A stretch of 64,000 nucleotides of DNA from Chitinophaga sp. GbtcB8 (GTDB taxonomy: Bacteria; Bacteroidota; Bacteroidia; Chitinophagales; Chitinophagaceae): assembly GCF_019091455.1 (NCBI RefSeq), contig NZ_JAGXJN010000001.1, forward strand, positions 496,001-560,000, given 5' to 3'. Positions 1 to 8,233 of the stretch are shown piece after piece. Within the stretch, counting starts at the first letter, position 1. Each line of letters starts with the position of its first letter. The position numbers and the translations under genes were made by a program. Under the pieces are notes generated by a model. It did not search any database and was not told the DNA's origin. It was given only the letters and a program-made list of their open reading frames with translations.

Positions 1-1140
1 AGCGCCTTCCGGTACCGGCTGCAGGAAAGAAGGGGCCAGGTCATGCACATCTACTCCCAGGTGATGGGAAATGCCATGGTATAAGTATTTCCGGTAGGCG
101 GGGCTCTCCGGGTCCTGGTTCTTAATATTATTTTCTGTGAGCAGGCCTAACTGTACAAACTGCTTACCAGCTTCCACTCCTACCATTTCATGGTATTTTG
201 CAATGGTAATACCCGGTTTCAGGATGGATTTGGCGTAGTTATGCAGGTGCAGGCAGGCATCATACACCTGGCGCTGCCGGGGTGTAAATTTGCCGCTTAC
301 CGGTACGGTACGGGTAAGGTCTGCATTATAACCGCCATATGCGGCGCCAAAATCCATTAAGATCAGCTCCCCTTCCTTACACTCCTGGTTGTTAGCAATA
401 TAATGGAGGGTGCGGGCACGGTCGCCGCTGGCGATGATGGAGCTATATGCCTCGCCGGTAGCGCGGTTGCGCAGGAACTCATGCAGGATCTCCGCATGAA
501 TTTCATGTTCCCATACGCCGGGTTGTATGAACTGCAATAAACGGCGGAAGGTTTTCTCCGTGATGTCCATGGCCTGCTGCATCACCTTTATTTCTTCCGG
601 TGTTTTGGAGGCCCGCAGCTCCTTGATGAGCTTAGCGGCCCGCAGGTAATTGTGCAGCGGGTAGCGGCTTCTCATATCTGCGGCGTAGCGGTAATCCCGT
701 ACGGGCACCAGGCTGGCTTTGCGGTTATTTTCATTACTGTTCAGGTAAATATTATCGGCTTCATGTATCCATTGCTGCAGCAGGGCATCCAGCGTATCCA
801 GCCAAACAATGGTGGAGATACCGGAAATGGCCGTGGCTTCTTCTTTGCGCAAACGGTGGCCATCCCATTTTTCTTTTAGCTCATTAGGCCGTACCAGCAC
901 CAGCACTTCGCGGTATTTGGGATCCGGGTTATTAGGGTACAGGATCACCATGGTATCTTCCTGTTCTATGCCGGTTAGCCAGTACAGGTCGGAGTTTTGT
1001 TTGAAAGTATATAAGGCATCGCCATTGGAGGGCAGTTCATCGTTAGAATTAAAGATGGCGATTGACTGCGGTTGCATTTTTGCCATAAAGCGCTGACGGT
1101 TCTTTGTAAAAAGCTGTGGGTCCAGTGGCAGGTACTTCAT
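1..1140 (-). CDS. pepP: Xaa-Pro aminopeptidase (aminopeptidase P, M24B), C-terminus cut by window edge
   Basis: The gene runs off the left edge; 380 N-terminal codons are visible. The family removes the N-terminal residue before a proline using a two-metal site. A creatinase-like N-terminal domain fills about residues 1-170 and the pita-bread catalytic domain follows. Metal ligands visible are Asp263 and Asp274 in DFGAAYGGYNADLTRT and the His359/His360 pair in GISHHLGVDVHD. The two glutamate ligands lie beyond the edge. The ATG at 1140 is chosen because a TAnnTTTG element sits 20 bases upstream and the N-terminus (MKYLPLDPQLF) fits the family. It is divergent from pckA. The symbol pepP is used by family resemblance. 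Confidence 0.9.
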   Translation of the reverse strand, partial: MKYLPLDPQLFTKNRQRFMAKMQPQSIAIFNSNDELPSNGDALYTFKQNSDLYWLTGIEQEDTMVILYPNNPDPKYREVLVLVRPNELKEKWDGHRLRKEEATAISGISTIVWLDTLDALLQQWIHEADNIYLNSNENNRKASLVPVRDYRYAADMRSRYPLHNYLRAAKLIKELRASKTPEEIKVMQQAMDITEKTFRRLLQFIQPGVWEHEIHAEILHEFLRNRATGEAYSSIIASGDRARTLHYIANNQECKEGELILMDFGAAYGGYNADLTRTVPVSGKFTPRQRQVYDACLHLHNYAKSILKPGITIAKYHEMVGVEAGKQFVQLGLLTENNIKNQDPESPAYRKYLYHGISHHLGVDVHDLAPSFLQPVPEGA

Positions 1141-1159
1141 ACAATACAATTTAAGGGGT

Positions 1160-1167
1160 CAAAGCTA
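1160..1167 (-). promoter_or_regulatory. Bacteroidota -7 promoter element for the aminopeptidase gene
   Basis: On the minus strand the bases read TAGCTTTG, a full match to TAnnTTTG. It lies 20 bases before the ATG at 1140, giving a predicted leader of about 13 bases. No clear -33 TTTG was found. Confidence 0.55.
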
Positions 1168-1183
1168 CGGGAAAATGTTATAC

Positions 1184-1268
1184 GGTCCATGGCCGGTGGT
1201 CCGCGGTCCATAGCCCAGTGCGCTTTAGCATGTATTACAGGATATGGCATCGGCCATGGCCCATGGGC
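1184..1268. repeat. Heptad-word array, GGTCCAT family, inverted pair
   Basis: The left part (1184-1216) repeats the words GGTCCAT, GGCCGGT, GGTCCGC, GGTCCAT. The right part (1252-1268) reads GGCCATGGCCCATGGGC, the same word in inverted orientation. The array lies in the 287-bp gap between two divergent genes. Related words recur at 39449 and 44296. Confidence 0.6.
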
Positions 1269-1394
1269 TTAAAATTTAATTACTTTGAAATCGAATCCAT
1301 TTGAAAATATTCAACGCAAACCACGATTACGCTGCACTATTTCTAAATTTACCCTATTAACCACCCGTTAAATTAGATGATATCAAAAATTCCC

Positions 1395-1402
1395 TAGATT
1401 TG
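1395..1402 (+). promoter_or_regulatory. -7 promoter element for pckA
   Basis: TAGATTTG matches TAnnTTTG and lies 26 bases before the pckA ATG. The predicted transcript start is near 1408, with a 20-base leader. Confidence 0.5.
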
Positions 1403-1427
1403 CCATATCACCAAAACAATCTTACCT

Positions 1428-3029
1428 ATGCAAGTGAGCAGTGTAAGGAATCCCGTGGCAGAACTGCGGGAGATAGGTATTAATACAGCTAACATACATT
1501 ACCAGCTTCCTCCTGCCGTGCTGGTTACCCAAACCCTGAGCAGGGAACAGGGTGTACTGGCCAATGACGGCGCCCTGGCAGTACATACCGGCGAATTCAC
1601 CGGCAGATCCCCCAAAGATAAATTCATTGTAAAAGACGAGCTAACTGCCAACACCGTTAACTGGAACGATTTTAATCAGCCCATTGCCCCAGCTTATTTT
1701 GATGCATTATATAATAGGGTCACCCAATACTTTGCCGGTAAAGAGGTATGGGTGCGGGATTGTTATGCCTGCGCCCATGCTGACTACCGGACCAACATCC
1801 GCGTAATTACGGAAACGCCCTGGGCAAACCTGTTTGCCTATAACATGTTCCTGCGCCCGCATGAAGAGGCGCTGGATTTTGAAACTGCCGACTGGACTAT
1901 AATACAGGCGCCCGGCTGCCTGGCAGATCCTGCTACAGACGGCACCCGGCAGGGTAACTTCTCTGTGGTGAACTTTTCTAAAAAGATCATTTTAATTGGC
2001 GGCTCTGCCTACACCGGCGAGATCAAGAAAGGCATTTTTAGCATCCTGAACTATGAGCTGCCACTTTATAAAGGCGTATTGAGCATGCACTGCTCTGCCA
2101 ACCAGGGGAAAAATGGCGATACTGCCATTTTCTTTGGACTGAGCGGTACCGGCAAAACAACCTTAAGCGCCAACCCGGAGCGTAAGCTGATAGGTGATGA
2201 TGAGCACGGGTGGGATGCAGAAAGTGTATTTAATTTTGAAGGCGGCTGTTATGCCAAGTGTATAGACCTGAGCGAAGAAAAAGAGCCGCAGATCTTCCAC
2301 GCCATCCGCGAAGGCGCTCTGCTGGAGAACATCCGGTTCTATGCCGGAACCCAACAGGTGAACTTTTCAGATAAAACCATTACAGAAAACACCCGGGTCT
2401 CCTACCCGCTGCATTATATTGACAATGCCATGGAGCCATCCATTGGTGGTATCCCTAAAAACATTTTCTTCCTTACCTGCGATGCTTATGGCGTACTGCC
2501 GCCTGTTTCCCGCTTAACGCCGGAGCAGGCCATGTACCAGTTCATTTCCGGTTATACTGCCCGCGTGGCTGGTACGGAAACAGGTATCACAGAACCTAAA
2601 TCCACCTTCAGCGCCTGTTTTGGTGCGCCTTTCCTGCCCCTGCACCCTGCACAGTATGCACAGATACTGGGAGAAAAAATGCGCCGTAACAAAGTGAATG
2701 TATGGCTGATCAATACCGGCTGGACCGGCGGGCCTTATGGCACCGGCCAGCGGATCAAGCTAAGCTATACCCGCGCTATGGTTGCTGCTGCTTTAAATGG
2801 GGAGCTGGACAAATTAGCTTACATGGAGCACAGCGTATTTGGATTTGCCGTGCCGGAAATTTGCCCGGGCGTACCAACTGATATGCTGGACCCGCGTAAT
2901 ACCTGGGAAGATAAGGCTGCCTATGACCTGAAGGCAAAAGAGCTGGCTAACCAGTTTGTGCAGAATTTCAGCAAATACGCCACTCAAACACCTGCTGAAA
3001 TATTGGCGGCTGCACCGAAGGTTGGATAG
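1428..3029 (+). CDS. pckA: Phosphoenolpyruvate carboxykinase (ATP)
   Basis: This enzyme converts oxaloacetate and ATP to phosphoenolpyruvate, ADP and CO2, the first committed step of gluconeogenesis, in the cytoplasm. At 533 residues it has the usual length of the ATP-dependent family. The substrate loop RSPKDKF (residues 60-66), the P-loop GLSGTGKTTLS (237-247) and the metal motif IGDDEHGW (255-262) are intact. It is a single gene with its own promoter and is followed by a 640-bp non-coding region. No transfer signs are seen. Confidence 0.97.
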   Translation: MQVSSVRNPVAELREIGINTANIHYQLPPAVLVTQTLSREQGVLANDGALAVHTGEFTGRSPKDKFIVKDELTANTVNWNDFNQPIAPAYFDALYNRVTQYFAGKEVWVRDCYACAHADYRTNIRVITETPWANLFAYNMFLRPHEEALDFETADWTIIQAPGCLADPATDGTRQGNFSVVNFSKKIILIGGSAYTGEIKKGIFSILNYELPLYKGVLSMHCSANQGKNGDTAIFFGLSGTGKTTLSANPERKLIGDDEHGWDAESVFNFEGGCYAKCIDLSEEKEPQIFHAIREGALLENIRFYAGTQQVNFSDKTITENTRVSYPLHYIDNAMEPSIGGIPKNIFFLTCDAYGVLPPVSRLTPEQAMYQFISGYTARVAGTETGITEPKSTFSACFGAPFLPLHPAQYAQILGEKMRRNKVNVWLINTGWTGGPYGTGQRIKLSYTRAMVAAALNGELDKLAYMEHSVFGFAVPEICPGVPTDMLDPRNTWEDKAAYDLKAKELANQFVQNFSKYATQTPAEILAAAPKVG

Positions 3030-3120
3030 CGGAAAAAATATTTTACATAAAATTTAACTTTTACGAAAATATACCTATATTGAGGTCCCTTGTGCTTTTA
3101 TAATTTCCACTAAAAAAACA

Positions 3121-3224
3121 GCAAGTTCCGACATAGCGCGATGAGCGCATCTACGCAAAACAAGTTCTCCCGATCTTATTCATTGTCAGTATGAAAGCTG
3201 GAGTACTTGTTTTGCGGAACTTGC
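3121..3224 (+). ncRNA. Large bipartite stem-loop, candidate structured RNA or 3' end of pckA mRNA
   Basis: GCAAGTTC (3121-3128) pairs with GAACTTGC (3217-3224). Directly inside, CGCAAAACAAGT (3154-3165) pairs with ACTTGTTTTGCG (3205-3216). That gives 20 perfect base pairs, extended by CTCC/GGAG after one T-T mismatch. The 25-base bulge on the 5' arm contains its own GCGC-GATGA-GCGC stem (3136-3148). No T-tract follows, so a plain terminator is unlikely. Whether it is transcribed is inferred, not shown. Confidence 0.4.
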
Positions 3225-3255
3225 GGCGAATTCCCCTCTTCCGCCCGCTCCCATT

Positions 3256-3600
3256 AATAAATAGCAGCCCTTTTGCTGAAGCTCCGTTTGCAATTGGATT
3301 TACCTCTCATTCAATTAATAATCAAATCAGTAGTTAATAGTAGCCTTTGGGCTGAAGACCTCTTTGCAGTTGGATACCCCTCATTCAATTAATAATCAAA
3401 TCAGTAATTAATAGCAGCCTTTTTGCTGAAGACGCTTCATACTTATAATTAAGTATGAATAATTAATAACCTGCCTTTTGCTGAAGACTGCATCTGCTTA
3501 ATTAAGGATGAAGTAATTAGCTCACCTGGCTGAAACCATTTGTATTGCCCCGGCTCCTCTTTAATAATTAAGCATGAATTAAGAAACCTTTTCCTGAAGG
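3256..3600. repeat. Degenerate tandem repeat with a conserved small hairpin, about six units
   Basis: Units begin near 3256, 3331, 3405, 3460, 3512 and 3576. Each carries a core like TAATTAATAGCAGCC, TTTT, GCTGAAGAC. Spacing falls from about 75 to about 52-64 bases. The core folds as CAGC-loop-GCTG in units 1 and 3. In unit 2 the stem is AGCC-TTTG-GGCT, a compensated change. Units 1 and 2 also share the flanking stretch ATTCAATTAATAATC. Later units are progressively eroded. Confidence 0.65.
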
Positions 3601-3631
3601 CCATCCCCAGCGGACTCCCCCTTAATTATTC

Positions 3632-3657
3632 ATTATTCATTCTTAATTATGAATAAT
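3632..3657. repeat. Palindrome just upstream of the folD promoter
   Basis: ATTATTCAT (3632-3640) is the exact inverse of ATGAATAAT (3649-3657), with an 8-base loop. It ends 3 bases before the -7 element. It belongs to the ATTAATAATT word family seen at several other gaps. Confidence 0.5.
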
Positions 3658-3660
3658 GCG

Positions 3661-3668
3661 TACCTTTG
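3661..3668 (+). promoter_or_regulatory. -7 element of folD, placed so close that the mRNA is probably leaderless
   Basis: TACCTTTG matches TAnnTTTG exactly and ends 3 bases before the ATG at 3672. Bacteroidota transcripts usually start 4-7 bases after this element, so the mRNA would begin at or next to the start codon. Confidence 0.55.
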
Positions 3669-3671
3669 CGC

Positions 3672-4559
3672 ATGCAAATTTTAGACGGTAAACTGGTTTC
3701 TGCGGCTATTAAAGCCCAATTGGCCGAAAAAGTGGCCGAAATAAAACTCACCGGCAAAAAAGTACCCCACTTAGCCGCCATCCTGGTTGGCAATGATCCG
3801 GCAAGCGAAACGTATGTAGCTTCTAAAGTAAAATCCTGTGCAGAAATAGGATACAACAGCACTTTGCTGCGTTTTGATGCACAGATCTCAGAAAAGCACC
3901 TGCTGGATAATATTACCTCGCTGAACGAAAATGCAGATATAGACGGCATACTGGTACAGCTGCCTTTGCCTAAACATATTAATGAAGAGCTGGTGATCAA
4001 CACCATTGATCCCAGTAAGGATGTGGATGGTTTTCACCCGGTAAATGTGGGTAAAATGGTAAGCGGCCTGCCTACTTTTATTCCTGCTACACCTTACGGC
4101 ATAATGCTGATGCTGGAACACTATAACATTGCTACCAAAGGCAAACATGCTGTAGTAATAGGCCGCAGCCACATTGTAGGCACGCCTATGAGCATATTGC
4201 TGAGCCGCAACAGCTACCCAGGTAACTGTACGGTTACACTCTGCCACTCCAACACCGCCAACCTGACCGAAATTTGCCTGCAGGCTGATATTATCATTGC
4301 TGCCATTGGCCGCCCTAACTTTGTAACAGCTAATATGGTAAAAGAAGGCGCTGTAATTGTCGATGTAGGTATTAACCGTATAGCTGACGCCACCAAGAAA
4401 AGCGGTTTCCGCCTGATAGGGGATGTGAAGTTTGACGAAGTAGCGCCTAAATGCAGCTACATTACCCCGGTGCCCGGGGGGGTAGGGCCTATGACCATTG
4501 CAGCTTTGCTGAAGAACACCTATCACGCATCGCTGGGACAAAAAGTGCATATGAATTAG
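3672..4559 (+). CDS. folD: Bifunctional methylenetetrahydrofolate dehydrogenase / methenyltetrahydrofolate cyclohydrolase
   Basis: FolD interconverts 5,10-methylene-, 5,10-methenyl- and 10-formyl-tetrahydrofolate with NADP, supplying one-carbon units. The 295-residue protein carries the catalytic lysine region YVASKVKSC, the folate motif QLPLPKHI, the cofactor motif [12 protein letters not shown] and the C-terminal signature [19 protein letters not shown] at 3666 would add two residues, but it overlaps the -7 element, so the ATG at 3672 is preferred. queE begins 23 bases after the stop, so the two are likely co-transcribed; both act on pterin or GTP-derived metabolites. Confidence 0.96.
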   Translation: MQILDGKLVSAAIKAQLAEKVAEIKLTGKKVPHLAAILVGNDPASETYVASKVKSCAEIGYNSTLLRFDAQISEKHLLDNITSLNENADIDGILVQLPLPKHINEELVINTIDPSKDVDGFHPVNVGKMVSGLPTFIPATPYGIMLMLEHYNIATKGKHAVVIGRSHIVGTPMSILLSRNSYPGNCTVTLCHSNTANLTEICLQADIIIAAIGRPNFVTANMVKEGAVIVDVGINRIADATKKSGFRLIGDVKFDEVAPKCSYITPVPGGVGPMTIAALLKNTYHASLGQKVHMN

Positions 4560-4582
4560 TAAAAGTGAGAACTTTGCAGGAG

Positions 4583-5227
4583 ATGATAAAGACGATGCCC
4601 ATAGCAACCATAAATAATAATACACCCACCACTGCCCTACCGGTAATGGAAAGCTTTTATACCATTCAGGGTGAAGGCTACCATCAGGGAAGGGCCGCGT
4701 ATTTTATACGCCTGGGTGGCTGTGATGTGGGCTGCCATTGGTGCGATGTGAAGGACAGCTGGGATGCTGCCAAACATCCCGTTATTAATATTCCTGATAT
4801 TGTAAATGAAGCTGCACAGCACCCCGGCCGTATTGCAGTAATCACCGGTGGGGAGCCCTTAATGCATAATCTGGATATACTTTGTAAAACGCTGCATAAA
4901 CAAGGCTTCCGTACCCATATGGAAACCTCCGGCTCCTCTCCTTTAAGCGGGCAGTGGGACTGGATCACCTTATCCCCCAAAAAGTTTAAAGCGCCCCTGC
5001 CGGAAGTATGCAGGCAGGCCCATGAGCTGAAAGTAGTGATCTTTAATAAAACAGATTTTGCCTGGGCAGAGAAATATGCCGCACAGGTTAATAAACACTG
5101 TAAGCTATACCTGCAGCCGGAGTGGTCTAAAGCCGCTGAAATAACCCCGCTGATCATTGACTACATCAAAGACAACCCGCAGTGGGAGCTTTCCCTGCAA
5201 ATACATAAATACATTAATGTACCCTAA
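4583..5227 (+). CDS. queE: 7-carboxy-7-deazaguanine synthase (radical SAM)
   Basis: QueE rearranges 6-carboxytetrahydropterin to 7-carboxy-7-deazaguanine, the third step of the queuosine/preQ0 pathway. The radical SAM cysteines are in GGCDVGCHWCDVKDSWD (CX3CX2C). The family N-terminus PVMESFYTIQGEG and the SAM-binding GGEPLM segment are also present. An open frame extends upstream into folD, but the ATG at 4583 follows AGGAG and gives a 214-residue protein of normal size. ATG 4595 is an alternative. Its upstream enzymes folE and queD lie at 37691-38747. No queC or queF is in the window. Confidence 0.93.
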   Translation: MIKTMPIATINNNTPTTALPVMESFYTIQGEGYHQGRAAYFIRLGGCDVGCHWCDVKDSWDAAKHPVINIPDIVNEAAQHPGRIAVITGGEPLMHNLDILCKTLHKQGFRTHMETSGSSPLSGQWDWITLSPKKFKAPLPEVCRQAHELKVVIFNKTDFAWAEKYAAQVNKHCKLYLQPEWSKAAEITPLIIDYIKDNPQWELSLQIHKYINVP

Positions 5228-5232
5228 GCCGG

Positions 5233-5352
5233 TGTGCAGATGAATGCATATCTAATGTGCTGATTTATATTATAACGCCCGTTGTATAGCGTTAGGAAAT
5301 AATATGTATATATTCGCGTTAATCCATTAGCATATTAGCACATCAGCATATT
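5233..5352. repeat. Eight-base word array, ATGTGCTA/TAGCACAT family, inverted pair
   Basis: The left part (5233-5265) contains TGTGCAGA, TGAATGCA, ATGTGCTG. The right part (5326-5352) contains ATTAGCATATTAGCACATC and ends at the next ATG. The right part inverted gives the same word as the left. A near match to the -7 element (TATATTCG, 5309-5316) lies between them. The same word family recurs at 36565 and 49261. Confidence 0.55.
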
Positions 5353-7233
5353 ATGAAATTACTATTCACCGGCTGTATCCTCTTCTTTTGCCTGCACCTG
5401 CAGGCACAGGTTGTTACTTATGAAACGGCTAAGAAAAAGGCCCAGGCCAGTTTTGACAATGCCATTAACGCTATCCGCAACTACCAGGATGAAGAAGCCA
5501 TCCGCTTTTTACAGGAAGCCCTGCGTATAGAACCCAATTTTGCCGATGTATACGGGCAAATGGGGATCAGTTATGTGCAGCTGAAAAAATATACAGAGGC
5601 CATCACCAGTTTTGAGAAGCTGAAACAGCTGGATAGTACTGCCCTACGCCCTGCCATGCTGGCCTATTCCCGCGCACTGGCCGGTAACGGGCGCTTTGCA
5701 GATGCGTTGCAGATCATTGATCAATACCTGGCCGGTAGTAAGAATAAAAATCCAAATGCGGTGAAGCTGAAAGCCAACTATGAGTTTGCCATTCAATCGG
5801 CTAATAAACAAGTGCCTTTTGAGCCGCATAACCTGGGTGATCAAATTAACAGCAAAGACCCTGAGTATTTTCCCAGCCTTACCATTGATGATAAAACGCT
5901 GATCTTTACGCGCAGGGTAAATGGAAAAAATGAAGATTTCTTTATTTCACAACGCGACAGCACCCAGTGGAAACCTGCTACCAATATGGGCGAGCCGGTG
6001 AACAGCGCGTTTAATGAAGGGGCACAGCAAATATCCCAGGATGGGCAAATGCTGGTATTTACCGGTTGTGAATTTCCTGATGGCAAAGGCAGCTGCGACC
6101 TGTATTATTCGCTTAAAACCAAAGATGGCTGGCAATCCCCTCAAAACCTGGGCTTGCCGGTTAATACCCGCGACTGGGAATCGCAACCCTCTTTATCTGC
6201 AGATAAACAAACCCTGTACTTTGTGCGGGAAACACCCAATGCCGGTGCAGATATTTTCATGACCAAACACCTGCCCAACGGGCGCTGGAGCGCACCGGAA
6301 AGGCTAGGCCCCAATATTAATACACCCGGGCGGGAAACCACTCCTTTTATACATGCGGATAACCAAACGTTATTCTTTTCATCCAACGGGCATCCCGGTT
6401 ATGGCGGTATGGATATTTTTTACTGCCGCCGCCAGGCAGATGGCAGCTGGGGCCCCGCCACCAACCTGGGTTACCCCATTAACACTATTGATGAAGATGC
6501 CAGCCTGGTAGTAGCCGCAGATGGTAAAACCGCTTACTTTGCCTCTGACCGCACGGATAGCCGTGGTGCGCTGGATATTTATAGCTTTGAGCTGTACCCC
6601 GAAGCCCGCCCCCTGCCTACATTGTACGTAAAGGGTTATGTATATGATTCAACCACACATCAGCGTCTTACCGCCGACCTAGAGCTTACGGATCTTGCAA
6701 CCGGTTTTACTACTGCATTGGTAAAAAGTAATGACAGCGGTGAATACCTGGTGCCGCTGCCGGTAGGTAAAGCATATGCCTTTAACGTAAACAAAAAGGG
6801 CTATTTATTTTACTCTGATAACTTTACGCTGCCGGCACAGTCCAGCACACCGCCGGAGAAGAATATACCCTTACAACCCATTACAGCCAATGCTACCATT
6901 GTACTGCATAATATTTTCTTTGAAAGCAAACAGTTCACGCTGCAACCTGCTTCTGAAATTGAGCTGGATAGATTAGTGAAGCTGATGCAGGATAATCCCG
7001 GCCTGGTAACAGAGATCAGCGGGCATACGGATAATGTAGGGGCAGATAAAGATAACCTGCTGTTATCTACCAACCGTGCAAAAGCAGTGGTTACTTACCT
7101 TACGCAAAAAGGTATTGCCCCGGAACGCTTACGGGCTAAGGGTTACGGAGAAACGCAGCCGGTGGCGGATAATAGTACGGAAGATGGCAGAGCGAAGAAC
7201 AGGAGAACGGAGTTTAAAGTTATTTCACTTTAG
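5353..7233 (+). CDS. PorE-like outer-membrane-associated protein: TPR, PD40 propeller, CRD and OmpA domains
   Basis: A signal peptide (residues 1-19, ending LQAQ) precedes TPR repeats (about 33-110), a PD40/WD40-like beta-propeller (about 160-410, repeated FTRR, FTG, YFVRE, FFSSN and YFASD strands), a carboxypeptidase-regulatory-like domain (about 425-500) and an OmpA peptidoglycan-binding domain (about 515-626; GHTDNVG, NRAKAV, GYGE, NRRTEF). This domain order matches what is known of PorE of Porphyromonas gingivalis, which anchors T9SS parts to peptidoglycan. Paralogues with the same order are common in the phylum, so the T9SS role is inferred. No usable lipobox is seen. A terminator follows. 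Confidence 0.8.
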   Translation: MKLLFTGCILFFCLHLQAQVVTYETAKKKAQASFDNAINAIRNYQDEEAIRFLQEALRIEPNFADVYGQMGISYVQLKKYTEAITSFEKLKQLDSTALRPAMLAYSRALAGNGRFADALQIIDQYLAGSKNKNPNAVKLKANYEFAIQSANKQVPFEPHNLGDQINSKDPEYFPSLTIDDKTLIFTRRVNGKNEDFFISQRDSTQWKPATNMGEPVNSAFNEGAQQISQDGQMLVFTGCEFPDGKGSCDLYYSLKTKDGWQSPQNLGLPVNTRDWESQPSLSADKQTLYFVRETPNAGADIFMTKHLPNGRWSAPERLGPNINTPGRETTPFIHADNQTLFFSSNGHPGYGGMDIFYCRRQADGSWGPATNLGYPINTIDEDASLVVAADGKTAYFASDRTDSRGALDIYSFELYPEARPLPTLYVKGYVYDSTTHQRLTADLELTDLATGFTTALVKSNDSGEYLVPLPVGKAYAFNVNKKGYLFYSDNFTLPAQSSTPPEKNIPLQPITANATIVLHNIFFESKQFTLQPASEIELDRLVKLMQDNPGLVTEISGHTDNVGADKDNLLLSTNRAKAVVTYLTQKGIAPERLRAKGYGETQPVADNSTEDGRAKNRRTEFKVISL

Positions 7234-7319
7234 AATTACGAATTATCAATTACGAATTGAATGCAGCGGATGATTAGTGGAAGGAATCGGAGTAATGTGA
7301 TTTCACTATAGAATTACGA
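7209..7319. repeat. Imperfect direct repeat duplicating the 3' end of the PorE-like gene
   Basis: The last codons and stop of the gene (7209-7241, containing ATTTCACTTTAGAATTACGA) recur at 7289-7319 as ATTTCACTATAGAATTACGA, preceded in both by GGAGT. The copies are 80 bases apart. AATTACGAATT words lie between them (7231-7258) and the same word returns inverted at 7371-7384. Confidence 0.55.
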
Positions 7320-7323
7320 TCAT

Positions 7324-7360
7324 AAAAAAAGTCCTGCGTCTTAGATGCAGGACTTTTTTT
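7324..7360. terminator. Bidirectional terminator between convergent genes
   Basis: AAAAAAAGTCCTGC and GCAGGACTTTTTTT form a perfect stem around a 10-base loop, flanked by A and T tracts. It can end both the PorE-like transcript (plus) and the phosphatase transcript (minus). Confidence 0.85.
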
Positions 7361-7381
7361 ATTGCAGTACTTAATTCGTAA

Positions 7382-8188
7382 TTAATAGTCTCTGAGCTGT
7401 TTTTTCAATATGGAGTCTTGTTGCGATTGCGGGAGCTGATATTGAAAGTTAATGAGTGTGCCTAGCCAATCGCCATACATAGGGTTGGGTAATACAATGA
7501 AACGGCTGCCAAATGATGCAGCTGCACTTTCTGTATTCAATTCCCTTTGCGCATAAGATTGTTTTTCAAACAAGGCGGCAAAATCGCCGAGATTATCTCC
7601 CAGTAACATTATGATATTGTGCGTTTGCGCCACCTGCAAACGGCGTGTTTCTTTGGAGGATGATGATGCTCTTAATAAGAGGTGCTGATCATTTGCATCA
7701 GGAAAATTCCAGCGCTGCAGGTTTTGCAAAGTGGCTGCACGCTCATTTTCTGCGCGGTTGGTGATGTAAAATATTTGTACGCCTTTAGCGGCTGCATATT
7801 TGAGAAATGACAGAGCGCCCGGTACCGTATCACAAGCCGCTTTAGCCGTCCACTCCTGCCAGGTTTTATCACTATAAGCCTGCCCCTGTAAAGCGGTATG
7901 CACGGTGTAGGGGCTGTTATCCAAAACGGTTTCATCAATATCTGTTACAATGGCAAAAGGCTTATCCGTGCTTTGCTGTACATACTCATTCAAACGCAGG
8001 GTGGCCGTATTGTAAGCCTGGAAACATAATGCTTTATATTCAGATGAACGTTGTTGCCATAAAGCAGCCCATGCTGCACCATATGGTAATAGCGCCGTAC
8101 GCGGGCTTGGCGCCATTGCAGGCTGCGGCGTTTTACAGGCTAGTGTAAGTACGATTATGAATGTGATAAAAATTGTTTTTTTGTGCAT
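7382..8188 (-). CDS. 5'-nucleotidase / acid phosphatase, lipoprotein e(P4) family (HAD)
   Basis: This is an outer-membrane or periplasmic HAD-type phosphatase that removes phosphate from nucleotides and other phosphomonoesters. The N-terminus MHKKTIFITFIIVLTLAC is a lipoprotein signal with lipobox LTLAC (Cys18). The nucleophile motif AIVTDIDETVLDNSPY carries the DxDxT core, and later acidic residues (LLGDNLGDF) fit HAD motif IV. At 268 residues it has family length. It is convergent with the PorE-like gene and divergent from dprA. The stop codon lies inside a TTAATTCGTAATTAA word array. The physiological substrate cannot be told from sequence. Confidence 0.85.
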   Translation of the reverse strand: MHKKTIFITFIIVLTLACKTPQPAMAPSPRTALLPYGAAWAALWQQRSSEYKALCFQAYNTATLRLNEYVQQSTDKPFAIVTDIDETVLDNSPYTVHTALQGQAYSDKTWQEWTAKAACDTVPGALSFLKYAAAKGVQIFYITNRAENERAATLQNLQRWNFPDANDQHLLLRASSSSKETRRLQVAQTHNIIMLLGDNLGDFAALFEKQSYAQRELNTESAAASFGSRFIVLPNPMYGDWLGTLINFQYQLPQSQQDSILKKQLRDY

Positions 8189-8233
8189 TGGGCCGGGGGA
8201 AAATGTGTAAATTAGGGTAAAGATAGTGATCCA

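Larger units (their letters stand above)
3030..3671. other. Non-coding region between pckA and folD
   Basis: No convincing gene is present in these 640 bases. The region holds an A+T-rich stretch right after pckA, a large stem-loop (3121-3224), a degenerate tandem repeat of about six hairpin units (3256-3600), a perfect 10-bp palindrome (TTCATACTTA at 3436-3445 with TAAGTATGAA at 3450-3459), a second palindrome (3632-3657) and the folD promoter. No tRNA, tmRNA or RNase P signature was recognised. Confidence 0.7.

Noticed and set aside
1184..1268. CCATGG palindromes as an operator for the divergent genes
   Set aside because: They are explained by the GGTCCAT word array, and the -7 elements lie outside it.
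3030..3660. tRNA, tmRNA or RNase P RNA in the pckA-folD gap
   Set aside because: No cloverleaf, CCA end, tag ORF or conserved RNase P motif was found.
3888..4625. Open frame of 245 codons on the minus strand
   Set aside because: It lies opposite folD over most of its length and has no family motifs; folD is well supported.
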